This document shows positions 53,401-64,000 of a stretch of 64,000 nt of DNA, in pieces. The DNA comes from Tetrahymena thermophila SB210 (lineage: Eukaryota > Ciliophora > Oligohymenophorea > Hymenostomatida > Tetrahymenidae), in the NCBI RefSeq assembly GCF_000189635.1, contig NW_002476153.1, positions 93,826 through 157,825 of the forward strand, read 5' to 3'. Under the pieces are notes generated by a model. The model was not told the origin of the DNA. It made no database searches and saw only the letters and a program-made list of their open reading frames with translations. Position 1 is the stretch's first letter, and each line of letters begins with the position of its first letter. The position numbers and the translations under genes are program-made.

Positions 53401-56400
53401 ACCGTTTAATGAGCTCGAATAAAAAATAAAATTTAAATTATTTTGGATACAACAATACTAATACGAATATTAATTTTAACTTAGAGCAGCTATTAAAATA
53501 ATCAAATTAAAATAATTAGCTTTTAAATTAATATGACAAGCAAGATATTAATGATAATGGTAGTAGCTATAATAAAATTGATGTATGTAATCTATCTGGA
53601 TACTCCAACAATCTTTATGCAACATCTCCTTACAAAAGTGCTCTCAACAATACTTTGAAAAATAATTTTATCAATTCCAATAATGTAAACATGAATTTAT
53701 GGAATTTTGACAATTCTACAACAAAAAGCAATAGCGGATATTCAGTAGCTCATTCTCTAGAAAGAAGAGGACTATTTGGAAATTAATAAGAGTTGTCTAT
53801 TGAGAAAAAAGTTGTCTAACCATATGTAACATTTAAGTAAGAAAACGTCCTAACTTCTCCTGATTTTATTATAAGAATGACTGAAGGTATTAACACAAAA
53901 GAACTTGAAAAATAAATTTCTTAAAATTTTGTTATTCCTCCTCCACCAACTATTAACATAACAGCTGCAGCACCTATAACTTCAAATGGGACCACATCAA
54001 CAATTACTACTACTACAACAATAATAACAAATACACTTGTTAGTACAAATGGCTAAAATTTATCTAATTTAAATACAAACTAAAATTAAGCTTCTTCCAG
54101 AAGTAGCTCTACTTGCTTAGCTACTCCTACAGCAACAACTTTACCATACACAATACCTCCACTTAAATGTCCTTTAGTGATTACAAGTCAATCCAATCCT
54201 ATATAAAAGCATGAACTAAATGCTCTCAACACACTTTCTCCATCATATAATAATAATTAAATTCCATATATTAATTCTGCTCTTGGAGTGTCAGCTACAA
54301 ATCAGTAAATTAATAGAGGTAACTCATTAAAAAAGGAACATTCTGATCTTTTAACTAATTGGGATGAGCTACTTAAACCAGCTGGAATTAAAAAAACATA
54401 GTCCGTTTTAGAAAACATCAGTCCTGTATCTAATTCTAACAAAAGTGATTATGGACTTACAAACATCCTCAAAACAGATACTCCTTATAATGGATCAAAC
54501 ATATTAAATTTTAATAATTTTGGTCAAAGCTAATTAACTTCTAATTACTTTAATCCTTTAAGCACTGATTACACTAGCAGATCTAATATAAATACCTATC
54601 CTATTCATACAACTAATAATAACATAAATATTGTATGCCAATACAATTAGCCTGAAGAGGATAAAAACTAATAATGCAATCAAATGAAAAACTCTAGTTA
54701 AATTGTTTCTTAATCGTAACAGTTATTTTCAAGAAAAGAAAACAATAATACATTATCTTAGAGAAATGTCTTTATGAATGCTGATTCTTCGAGATTTGAC
54801 GTTATGAGAGATGATTTAAATAAAAAAGACACTTCAATTGATTATATTAATTAAATAAATAAATAAACATATGAATGCTAATCTCCTGAAGTGAACGCTC
54901 AAAACGGAATATCTACATGTTATAACCCTAAAGAAGATAGCGAGAGCTTTTAGAAAAAATAAAGCAATAACTCAAACAGATACCCTTAAGAAATTCTGAT
55001 GGAGGAATCTGGTAACAATATCGATGATAATAATTTAGAATTAATGAAAGGCTACTAAAATAATTCTAATAATAAAAGCTCTAGAGTGAATACTTCAATA
55101 GATAACTCAAGATGGAATAGATAAAATTATCATTTACAAGATAGCAATATTTCTCCATCTGCTTTAACTTCTAAATCATAAAGGATAAAAAATATTAGGG
55201 AAAGTTGCGAGCAGTTATATGAAAATGGCATTTAAATGCAAAATACACTTTAAAATATGAAAAATAGTGCAATAAGCTAACTTTAAAAGTCTCTTGATGC
55301 AAGTTAATTAGCACTCCTAAAATAGAACAACAACTCTGAATAAAAGTCTAGTCATATACTCAGAAACTCTAATAATTTAAATAGAGAATCATAGAGTTTA
55401 ATAGGTCTAAAATAGTTACAAAAAGAATAACATAAAACTCCAAATAAAAGTAACAGGACTCAAAGTGAAAGCAGTCATACAACTCCTAACAAAGAGAATG
55501 AAAAAGAATATTTAATTGAAACAAACGCAAAAACTGAGTATGAAATTAGTGATTCAAAGCCTTTTAAGTTTTCCCAAACAAATTATAATAACATTATTCG
55601 TAGGATAAGCAACAATACGACATCTGGATAATAGGATTATGAAATGAACATTCCAAATCTCTAAAATATCTAATCAAATAATATTTTAGAAAATAATACA
55701 AACATATTAAACTATGCTGTCTTGTAAGGTTAAGTTGGTAGTGAGAGTGGATTGAATCCTTTAGACATCCAATCTACCACAAAGAGAGAAATGAATCATT
55801 TAAATACCAATCAAGGTAACTAGTATCAAAGTTAAAATCAAATTTATGAAGCAGAAGAAGCTGTCTAAGATAATATTTCATAAATATAATAGCAATCAAA
55901 TCGTTTGAGTGATAATAATAGCGGATCTATGAATTATTGCTCCAACTAGCAATATTTTGATTAAAATAATTATTATTTTAATGACATTCCTTCTTCTGAT
56001 GTGTTTTACAATTATAAAAACTAAGTAGATGCAATTAGAGAAGAGTAAGATAACGAAAATGGAATCCCAAATCTAAATGAAAACAGCTAATAAAGTGATG
56101 AAGAAAATATAAACCAGTACGAACTAGATCAATAATAGTAGTTTGATGAAATGAAGCTTTAAGATGATTATCAGTCTAATTAATAACATTTTGATCATTT
56201 AGATTAAGAACAACAAGATATTAACTAATAAAATGAACATGAATAAAATGAAAATTACAATTAATTTTTGTTGAATATAACTGAATAGTTGAGTTCAAAT
56301 TAAATTTTTACTGAAGAGTAAAGAAGCTTTTTTAATGAGAAGCTAAAACTTGATCAGTTTACATGTGAAGAAATATTTGATGAAATTTTTGCAGACTCTA

Positions 56401-56981
56401 ATTTAAACAAAATTAGTCGTGCTTTCTTTAGATTTAAAATAGAATAATTATTATCTACATGCGATGGAAACCACTCAAGCAGAGATGAATGCAACTCTAA
56501 TACTTCAGTAGATTCTCAAAACGTAGATTGTTTCTTTGATATTATTAATTTCAAGAGAGACGGCTTTCTTGATGTAAATGAACTCGGATTCTCTTTAGAA
56601 TAAATTTGCTAATAGTAATCTCAAAATCAAGTGAAATCAGCTTTAGACTACTTAAAAGAAAGGTTAGGAATCAGTCGTAGTTTTGTTACATGCTAAGACA
56701 TAGTAGGAATTTTTAATAACTAAGATGAATACTAAGAGTAAATTACATTTGATTAATAAATTTATTTATTTATTTATTTAATTAATTTATTTATTTTTAT
56801 TGGATAGATTTATGCAATGTGTAGACAGCTCATAGAAAGGTTTCTTTACATACTGGGATCTATATTTAAAGTATTTTATCATTTTATAAAATTTATTTGC
56901 CTCAATTTTAATTTTATAATTAATTATAAAAGTAAAAATAAATACCCATGCTAGAGATTTATTCAAGCTTTGTTGCTGTGA
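50463..56981 (+). CDS. Giant Asn/Gln-rich protein with EF-hand-like C-terminus (paralogue A), 1986 aa
   Basis: Exons 50463-50577, 50700-50795, 50901-51037, 51124-52370, 52432-53001, 53054-56737, 56808-56870, 56933-56981 (TGA 56979); 1987 codons. The first 120 residues are helical and well composed (IELITLLDKCT, DDRLILRNMVKEN, LQSNLRKIVNKFKNK). The next 1600 residues are Asn/Gln/Ser-rich low complexity, with a Thr/Pro patch near 53940-54060. The C-terminal 200 residues look like EF-hand pairs: FTCEEIFDEIFADSN, FKRDGFLDVNELGFSLEQI and CVDSSQKGFFTYWDL. The N-terminal block, two intron positions with their phases, and the C-terminal block are shared with the next gene. Ca2+ binding is inferred. 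The last two small exons are the least certain part; without those splices the frame also stays open, into repeat sequence. Confidence 0.82.
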
Positions 56982-57588
56982 TTGGGAATAGAATCGAAGA
57001 TAAATAAACAAATAAATAAATAAATCAATAAATTTATTTATTTATTTATTTTTCCTTCTTAATTAATTTGAATATTTTTATTTAATTTTTATACTAATTT
57101 TATTTGTGTTTATATATATAATAAATATACTATTTTCTCTTTAAAGCATATTATTATGTGCTTGTATTCTTAACAAACTATTTTATATTCTAAGTAACAT
57201 TTTACAAATGCAAACAAATTATTTATGAAGTATAAATTTTCATTTAAATATTTTAAAGAAGAGAGAGAGATCATATGAATAACAATTTTTATTTTATTTA
57301 GTATCGTAATACTAGAATTCACTTTATACCCAGTAAATACCCTCATTCTACCTAAGTTAAATAAACATACCAATCTTAATTTACTTCTACTTTCTTTCAG
57401 AATGGTCTTGTTATTTAGAAAGAAATTTGGTTATTTTATTAAATTTTTTAAGGATGAAGAGCCCAAAATTTTATTTATGAGTCCTTAAAATAAAATTAGC
57501 GAATTTTAAATTAATATTTATCACAAAAACAAAATAAACTCAAAAGACTTTAATTATTTAGCTTAATATTACTCACAGATTTTGAAAT
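56982..57588. other. Intergenic between tandem paralogues
   Basis: No gene accepted. Open frames starting at 57275 and 57402 have fair composition but are superseded by the homology-based start at 57589. An AT inverted repeat lies at 57002-57050. Confidence 0.5.
57002..57050. repeat. AAAT/ATTT inverted repeat, possible hairpin
   Basis: A run of AAAT units is followed by its reverse complement (ATTT units) with a short spacer, so the strand could fold into a perfect AT hairpin. It starts 21 bp past the stop of the upstream paralogue, in its 3' UTR. Simple AAAT runs are common here, so a role is doubtful. Confidence 0.7.
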
Positions 57589-60500
57589 ATGTTGCTTAAA
57601 TCAACAAGTCCAGATCTACGTAAACTTAAATAAACAAAAAAGCAACAGACTAAGTAAAGCATAGAATATTTATCTCTACTGGATAGATGTACATGTAATT
57701 AATTATGGTTCTCATTTCAAAAACAAATATCTCTTTAATATTAAATTTATTGATTAATAAACATAATAATAACTTAAATATCAATAGAAATATCAAGAGA
57801 AGACAAGCTCATATTACGTTAGGCTATAAAGGACAATTGAAACGAAGAATTGTTTAACTTATTAAACCTAAACAACAATAAATAAGGTATGAACGACTTA
57901 TGCAGACACAATAAATTTTTTTTTATTTTATTTAACACTCTAATTATGATAATTTATATAAAATTAGATTTATCTGCATTGCAAAGAGAGCTAAGAAAGA
58001 TTGTGGTTAAACTAAAAAGCTAAAGCGAGTTATATGGAGAGCTATAAACTGATATCAACAATAGTAATAGTAACTGCAACTCAACTTCAACAAACAATTT
58101 TTAGATGCATCAGAGTCAACTTACTCACACATTTACTGATAAAATTAACACAAATTAACCTTATCTAAATAACAATTAAAGCTCAAACCCTAAATATGTT
58201 TTGAATTTCTTGTATAAAGTAATTTTTAAATAAATGAGGATTTTTGGCAATTTAAAATATTTAAAACAAACATACCTTTACATAAAATAAATAAATTGAT
58301 TTAATTAGAAAAACTTTAAAAATTTCAAACTTCTACTTTATTTATTTTTATTTTTATATCAAAAAATTATTTAATTAAAAAGGATAAACTAAAAAGTGAT
58401 TCACTCAGATAATAGAATCAATGCTAAATTAATTACCCATTAAAGACAGAAAGTTGTGAAAAAGGAAAATTTATTGTTAGCTCTCCTGTTTCCAAGTTGA
58501 TTAGCCCTCTTTCGCAACAAATAAAGAGCTCGGCTTCTTCGAATATTAAAATAGTTTAAAAATAATAAAATTTTATTGAAGAAAATTCTAAATTTGCAGA
58601 GGATTAAATAGAAGGACTACTTGGTGATTAAATATAAGCAAATTTGACTAACTTATCTAACCACTACCTTAAATTTAATTCATCAAACACAGCAAACACA
58701 CTATAAAATTCTTGTGATATTTCGTAAGAAAATTCCCCATTTCAATTATCACAAACAAATAGCAAATTATATAAAAGAAAGAATTAGTTTTCAGAATTAA
58801 CTTCAAACAGCCAAAATATATAAAATGAAGGAAATAGTCGATAAAATTCTATGACAAACAAAAGTTAAATAGAATTTAAAGGCAATGGATTAAGCAAGGA
58901 TATTAAAAGCGATAGACCTGCTGTATAAGATTTTGTTGAAGTAAAAGTGAATGTTGATTAATCCAACTAACATTAATCTTAAATCTCCAACTATCAAATT
59001 TCAAATAACATTATGATGAAGCATATAAAAACAACTGTAACTAACTTGATGAGAAATAAAAGAAACAGCAGCAAAGACATTTAATTGGATAGTGCCAATT
59101 CAAATTCAATGCAAATTAACCAGAATAGCTAGCCAAGCGCTAGAACAAATAGTAAAGAAACAAGAATTAATAATTTTATTTCAGGAGATTTAAATTCTTA
59201 GTTTAATGACATATAAAAATCTCAAAATCAATCGAGGTCATCTTCTAAAAGACAAAAGTCAATAAGTTTTGGAAATTTACCGAAGAGCAAGAATAATATC
59301 TAATTCTAAACATTAGATGGTTTAACTCCAAATGACTACTCAAGTGATGAAAAATAATAAAGTCACGTTAAAAAAAAGGTTACAACTCCTCACTCTGTTA
59401 AAGTTAATAAGATAGATTTGTCTAAAGTGGCAAAAGTTTCTGTTATTTAAAAAATAAATGAGTTTCTAGATTTCTCTCGCTTAAATCAAATCGTTAATTA
59501 ATAAAAAAATAAAGTCATGTAAGTGCAAGCATAGACTTAATCACCTCTATATAATTTAAAAAAGTAGTAATTAAATTAATCTCCACATAAGTAGCCAATT
59601 AAAAATGGTAAAACCTTCAGTAATGTTGGACCTTCGTATATGAATCTCAATTCAACCAAATTAGATAAGAAGAGTTCATTTAGTTAAAGAAAAGATCGTT
59701 TTTAAGAAAAAAATACTTTAGCAAATAATATTAACAGCAATATGCAAATTAACTTTAAAACTCAATCCAGTGGTAATTCTAATGACACTTTGAACTCTAA
59801 CAGGGCTAGCTTTAATGAAAAAATGACCTCTTGTGGTCCAGAAAGCAATATAATTTCTACTCCTTTAAAGAATTATCCATAACCCTCTCTTGCTGAAGTT
59901 AAATAGTTCAATCAATTAAAACAAAAAAACGTCTAGCTTATCAGCTCAGAGTTTCCTTAACTAATTAGCGCATTTAAAACCTATTCATGTGAACGAATAA
60001 TAAAGGAGATATTTATAGAATCTGATAGAGTAATAAGGCATTTAAGCAGAGACTTCTTTATCTTTAAAATTAAAGTAAATACTTTAAAAATTAATTCAAA
60101 CTCTAATAATTTTTAAAAAATAGTTTTTCTTGTTCCAGCTCTAAAAACTTGAGCTTGACGGGTTTTTTGATTTATGCGATTTGGTAAAATAATTTTATAA
60201 TGAAATAAATCATTAAATATAAATATTAATTCTATAGAACTGTGATAAATTTGTTGATGTGAAAGAGTTTGGAGAGATAATAGAAAATTTTTGCAATATT
60301 TAAAACTCAGATTCGAAAAAATTAAAAGTTATATACTAGAATATAGATTAAGAAAAATACGGTTAAATTTCTCAGATCAATTTACTAGCTTACCTTTAAA
60401 AATATATTCCCAGGTTCCAATAAAAAGAATAATTCTGTCTCTAGTAAATTAACTTTTTATTTAAATCTATTTAAAATAATATACTTAAATAAAATAGGTT

Positions 60501-60630
60501 CTTTAAAGAAATAGGGCATTCTTAAAACATCAGTTTCTGGGATATGCTTCTTCAGTATAATTCCATCTTATTGATAATTCAAAGTTAACATTTTATCATT
60601 TTTTTATTAGTTCCAGTAATAGAATGGTGA
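57589..60630 (+). CDS. Paralogue B of the preceding gene, interrupted by in-frame TGA at 57838; 861 codons before the final stop
   Basis: Exons 57589-57694, 57788-57886, 57968-58218, 58383-60074, 60139-60183, 60238-60630 (TGA 60628). The start and first splices were set by alignment to the upstream neighbour: YLSLLDRCT matches ITLLDKCT, REDKLILRQAIKDN matches KDDRLILRNMVKEN, and DLSALQRELRKIV matches DMLILQSNLRKIV, with both intron positions and phases kept. In exon 2, after KDN, the frame contains TGA at 57838-57840 (codon 53), which is sense in the paralogue. Downstream the frame stays intact: a Ser/Asn/Gln-rich middle, then EF-hand-like blocks YSCERIIKEIFIESD, LELDGFFDLCDL, FVDVKEFGEIIENF and IDQEKYGQISQINLL. 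It could be a young pseudogene, a readthrough gene or a sequence error. The last 40 residues may hide another splice. Confidence 0.75.
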
Positions 60631-61335
60631 GGTAATTAATTGAAGAATCACCAATCGACAGAAAGATGAATCAATGATAATAAAGATTCCATATGCATTT
60701 TTACTAAGAAGATTACTCTAAAAGAGTAAGTTTATATCCTAGCAAACTAACTCTTAAAACAGTTAAGTGTGTCTTAGAAAACACAACTTCTAAAAAGCAA
60801 CATCAATTATAAATATGATATCTAATAGAGTTTGATATTTTTAGAAATTTATAAGCAACCTGTTAACTTTCCAATTCATTTTATACTACAAATTATAAAT
60901 TTGTTTTTTAGTTAAATTTCAAGATAAATAATTTTAAATATTTGAGGAAAATTATATCGAAAATATTATTTTTGCAAATTATCTCATAAAAAAATAAAAT
61001 AATATTTTAAATAAAAAGAAATTATTAAAAATCTTGGTTAATTTTAATAATTAATTTTATTAAAGTTAAATCGAAAAAAATAAGATAATTCATATTTTTC
61101 TGTAAATAAATATAGCAGTTAACACAATAACTAATTTTTACATAAATTAATTGCATTGATTATAAATTTTAAAATAAAAAATTATGTTATGAAATCTTGC
61201 TAATCTTATTTTGGTGAATTTAAAAATTAATATCCACTTAGAATTTTATTAGATTTATTGCTATTAATTATTTAATTAATTATATTAAATTTTGATTTCA
61301 GTTTTAGATATTTTAAGAGATTAATATTCAAAGAA
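60631..61335. other. Intergenic, no gene seen
   Basis: AT-rich spacer with short open stretches near 60640-60900 that lack gene-like composition. Contains the 3' UTR of paralogue B and the promoter side of the next gene. Confidence 0.5.
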
Positions 61336-62573
61336 ATGGATAGCTATCGCTAGATGAATTTAGGTTAAAATAAACTCTTCCCTGATACAAACACAATAAA
61401 TAGCAGATATATTTCACCTTATGGAACTAGAAAATTTGAATCAACTATTCCAGTTTAGGGATAAGTTTAAGGCTTGAGCACCATTAGATCAGATAATTTT
61501 TAATTTGAATAAAACAGATTTACTAATAATATGAAGGAAGAATAAAATTATATTCCATAAAATTCATAGTTTGGCAATTTTAAGTAATCATAAATTGTCT
61601 TAGGAGATTAAAAGCCTTCAATACCTCCTTATTAGTAAGGAATCAATTAGAATATTAATTCTAAGATCTACTTATCTCATAATCTACAAAATATGAATAA
61701 TGACTTTATAAGATAAAACAAGGAATATTAGCAAACAATCTATAAAAATTTGGCTAATCACTTAAGCGTAACAGAAGAAAATGACATTCCTTAGTTTGTA
61801 TTTTTTTTATTGAGAGAAGAGGATGATAATATTAAAAACTATAGAGAAAGAGTAGAAAGAGATAAAGAAAAAGTAGTCAACCAAGTAAATAAGAACTAAT
61901 TCATTTAAAAAAATTGCTTCCTTAATTATAATATTTAATATATTTATTTATTTAAAGCTTGATCACATGAGAAGATAAATAACCAACTTAATTGATGACT
62001 TATAGACTCATCTTCATCATTAAATAGATTAGCATTTTTTGCTTTTTATTGAAAAATATAAAATTTTTAAATAAGAAATGATTTCCTATAAAAGCATAAG
62101 CCATGATTTAATTGAAGCATAACTAAAGTATTAGTAAACACCTCATTAAATGATAAAATAGCTTACTTAACCAAAGCAATATTTAGGCAAAAATAATACC
62201 TAAATTATAAGAGAACTTGATGAAATTTAATAAAGAAATGAGTTTGCTAAAGTTTAATAGTATATTTAATAATGCCAATCTTCTTATACTAGAGGACTCA
62301 CAGAAGTTTCTACTCATCTCATGTCATTACTATCTTCTCCATAACCATTTTATAATACACAAGTAATTTAAAAATCTTGTATTTATTTACAAATAAAAAA
62401 ATTTTTATTAAAAAAAGGCTGGTGAAGAGAGCTTTGAGTTGATAAAGAATACTTTTGCAAAGCACATAAGTTCATAATTTAGTGATCCGAAGCCATTCAT
62501 AAAGCCACTTGATGATTTTTCATCAAATCAATCTTAAATAGAATAGAAACTGATTTATTCGAAATATATTTGA
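61336..62573 (+). CDS. Hypothetical protein, 369 aa
   Basis: Exons 61336-61884, 61958-62362, 62418-62573 (TGA 62571); all splices are phase 0 and the sum is 370 codons. The N-terminal 140 residues are Asn/Gln-rich and disordered-looking. From about residue 140 there is a long helical stretch: REEDDNIKNYRERVERDKEK, then LDHMRRQITNLIDDLQTHLH, FLLFIEKYKIFKQEMISY and IIRELDEIQQRNEFAKV. This pattern suggests a coiled coil or helical bundle of the kind that follows B-boxes in many ciliate proteins, but no Cys/His zinc site is seen. No membrane helix. Family not recognised; the gene itself is well supported by phase closure. Confidence 0.75.
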
Positions 62574-63371
62574 TGTCATTTCCAATGGCTTATTATTCTA
62601 AATTAAAATAAAAAAATAAAATAAATAGCTAGCATTAATTTTAAATTCAAAAATAATTAATTGTAATCAAAACAGAAGATTTTTAATCCAAATTAAGCTC
62701 ATATTAATGAATATAACTCTTATTTGTTTGTAATTTTTTCATTTTAAGTCAGAAAAACATATTTTTATATTTCTTAATAAAATTCTAAATTATAAAATTT
62801 TAAAATTGCATATTACTAACTTAGTTAATTACTTACTTTCAAACTAATGAATTAAATAAATATTTTAATTAGATTTAACCAACAAAGACTATGATGGATT
62901 TTTTTAAAAAAATTGTTGATAAAAAACATTAAATTTTAAAATTAGATACAACTTCTTATTACTAATTAATTATTGTTCAACAAGTTTATAGCTGATTTCA
63001 TAAAAAATTTATTTATTTTTAATAATTTGTTTTAAAATTGAATAATAAATAGAAGCGTATTATAGTTAGCTTTTATTAAAAAAGTTTATCATTTTCTTTC
63101 AAAAAGTATTTATTTGCATTTTCCTTATATTATTTTTTAATTATATTGATTATATAATAGTAATTTAAAAAATTTGATAAACCAACCTCTTTTAATTAAA
63201 ATTTATTTTTTAAGTTAACTTAAAACACTTTTTACTTAATAAATTTGATAGAAAAAATTTATTTAAAATTTGTTCACATAAAAATTTTTTATTTGTTTAA
63301 TTTTGTTAAAAATGAATGATCTTATTTTTTATTTTGTCTTATAAATACATTAAATACAAAAATATATACGT
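62574..63371. other. Convergent intergenic region, no gene seen
   Basis: AT-rich spacer between convergent genes, presumably two 3' UTRs. No coding or RNA signal was seen. Confidence 0.55.
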
Positions 63372-63923
63372 TCATTCTTCTAATAAATATTTTACATAAT
63401 TTGTGGGATCTTTTTTGTATTCTACAACATTTATGTTTTTAAATTTTCCATTTTCCCACATAAAATATTATTGTAAGTTATTGATTTTACTATTATAATT
63501 AATTCCTGATACACCAGCAGATAAAAACAAGGCCATAATAAACATAGAATCCAAATTATTTTTAGTATATCTTTAGCGTTTCTAAAATAGTATTTTACCA
63601 GCAAAATATGCTAAACTTACTCCCAAAGATCCTTGCATAAAATAATAGCTATGAACAACTTTTTTGCATTTTTCTTAAATATCTTAATCAATTCTTGAAT
63701 TTTTGTAATTGTTATCATAAATAGATTTTGCTACATCATAAAATAATTCCTTTTTTAATTTAGCTATTTCTTTTGTTGTGACACTTATTTTTTCTTCTTA
63801 TTATTTAAATTACTCTTATATTTTCTACTAACTTTCAACCTTTTGATGATCTGCTTACAGGTTAGGAGTTGTTTAGTTTTAAGAGTTCATTTGCTCGTCT
63901 TGTATATTTTTACTTTCAGACAT
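63372..63923 (-). CDS. Small hypothetical protein with hydrophobic segments, 183 aa
   Basis: Minus-strand frame of 184 codons from ATG at 63923-63921 to TGA at 63374-63372, without introns. The first 60 residues are polar and helical (QQKIQEQFKQQEEKISVTTKEIAKLKKEL). A middle part has YDVAKSIYDNNY and CKKVVHSYYFMQGSLGVSLAYFAGKI. A hydrophobic stretch FIMALFLSAGVSGI follows, then a polar tail. Two weakly hydrophobic, Gly-containing segments are compatible with a hairpin in a membrane such as that of mitochondria, but this is inference. The family is not recognised. The gene may be complete; 77 bp upstream remain in the window. Confidence 0.7.
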
Positions 63924-64000
63924 ATCTTTTTTTTTTTAATTATAACTAATATTTTTTCTAGAAAAATAATTGTGAAAAGAATAACCCAATATTTAATTTT

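Noticed and set aside
56787..57373. Two minus-strand open frames of about 70 codons
   Set aside because: They overlap the 3' exons, 3' UTR and AAAT repeats of the plus-strand gene and have repeat-driven, biased composition.
57275..57456. Open frame of 60 codons with fair codon use just before paralogue B
   Set aside because: Neither it nor the frame from 57402 joins paralogue B with workable introns, whereas the start at 57589 is fixed by alignment to paralogue A.
57838..57840. Selenocysteine reading of the internal TGA in paralogue B
   Set aside because: The paralogue carries Asp, not Cys, at this position, and no SECIS-like element could be identified by eye.

Overview
The window looks like macronuclear DNA of an oligohymenophorean ciliate, most probably Tetrahymena or a close relative. 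In every recognisable gene TAA and TAG stand at internal, often Gln-rich, positions and only TGA ends the frame. The DNA is extremely AT-rich, and genes are cut by many short GT...AG introns (49 to about 480 bp here, with TAG acceptors preferred). Because two of the three stop codons are sense codons, ordinary ORF calling shatters the genes. The models below were built by reading TAA/TAG as Gln and requiring splice phases to close; all exon sums are multiples of three.

Layout. 1-2138: 3' part of a YME1-like (i-AAA) FtsH/M41 protease. 2950-3029: tRNA-Leu(AAG), minus strand. 3182-4579: coiled-coil Gln-rich protein. 5810-8155: PH + two membrane helices + START-like domain. 8944-10587: membrane protein with a large soluble domain. 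11096-14856: protein with an internally duplicated p25-alpha/EF-hand-like module. 15049-15394 and 15846-16639: two small spliced genes. 18665-23415: Polo-like kinase with both polo boxes. 24511-27139: RCC1-repeat protein. 29068-40643: a 3652-residue IP3-receptor/ryanodine-receptor family channel. 41211-45523 (minus): cyclic-nucleotide-gated/EAG-type K+ channel carrying a CCHC zinc knuckle. 46402-47694 (minus): unknown 430-aa protein. 50463-56981 and 57589-60630: tandem paralogues, Asn/Gln-rich with EF-hand-like C-termini, the second interrupted by an in-frame TGA. 61336-62573: unknown protein. 63372-63923 (minus): small putative membrane protein.

This is ordinary ciliate chromosome, not an operon or an accessory island. 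A recurring theme is Ca2+ and membrane signalling (IP3R-type channel, K+ channel, EF-hand-like proteins, PH-START protein), but adjacency in ciliates does not imply shared function. I found no mobile element, CRISPR array, telomere repeat or rRNA. The most unusual items are the internal TGA in a gene that otherwise keeps its intron positions, the channel-zinc-knuckle fusion, the divergent pore motif of the IP3R homologue, and the duplicated two-part EF-like protein.
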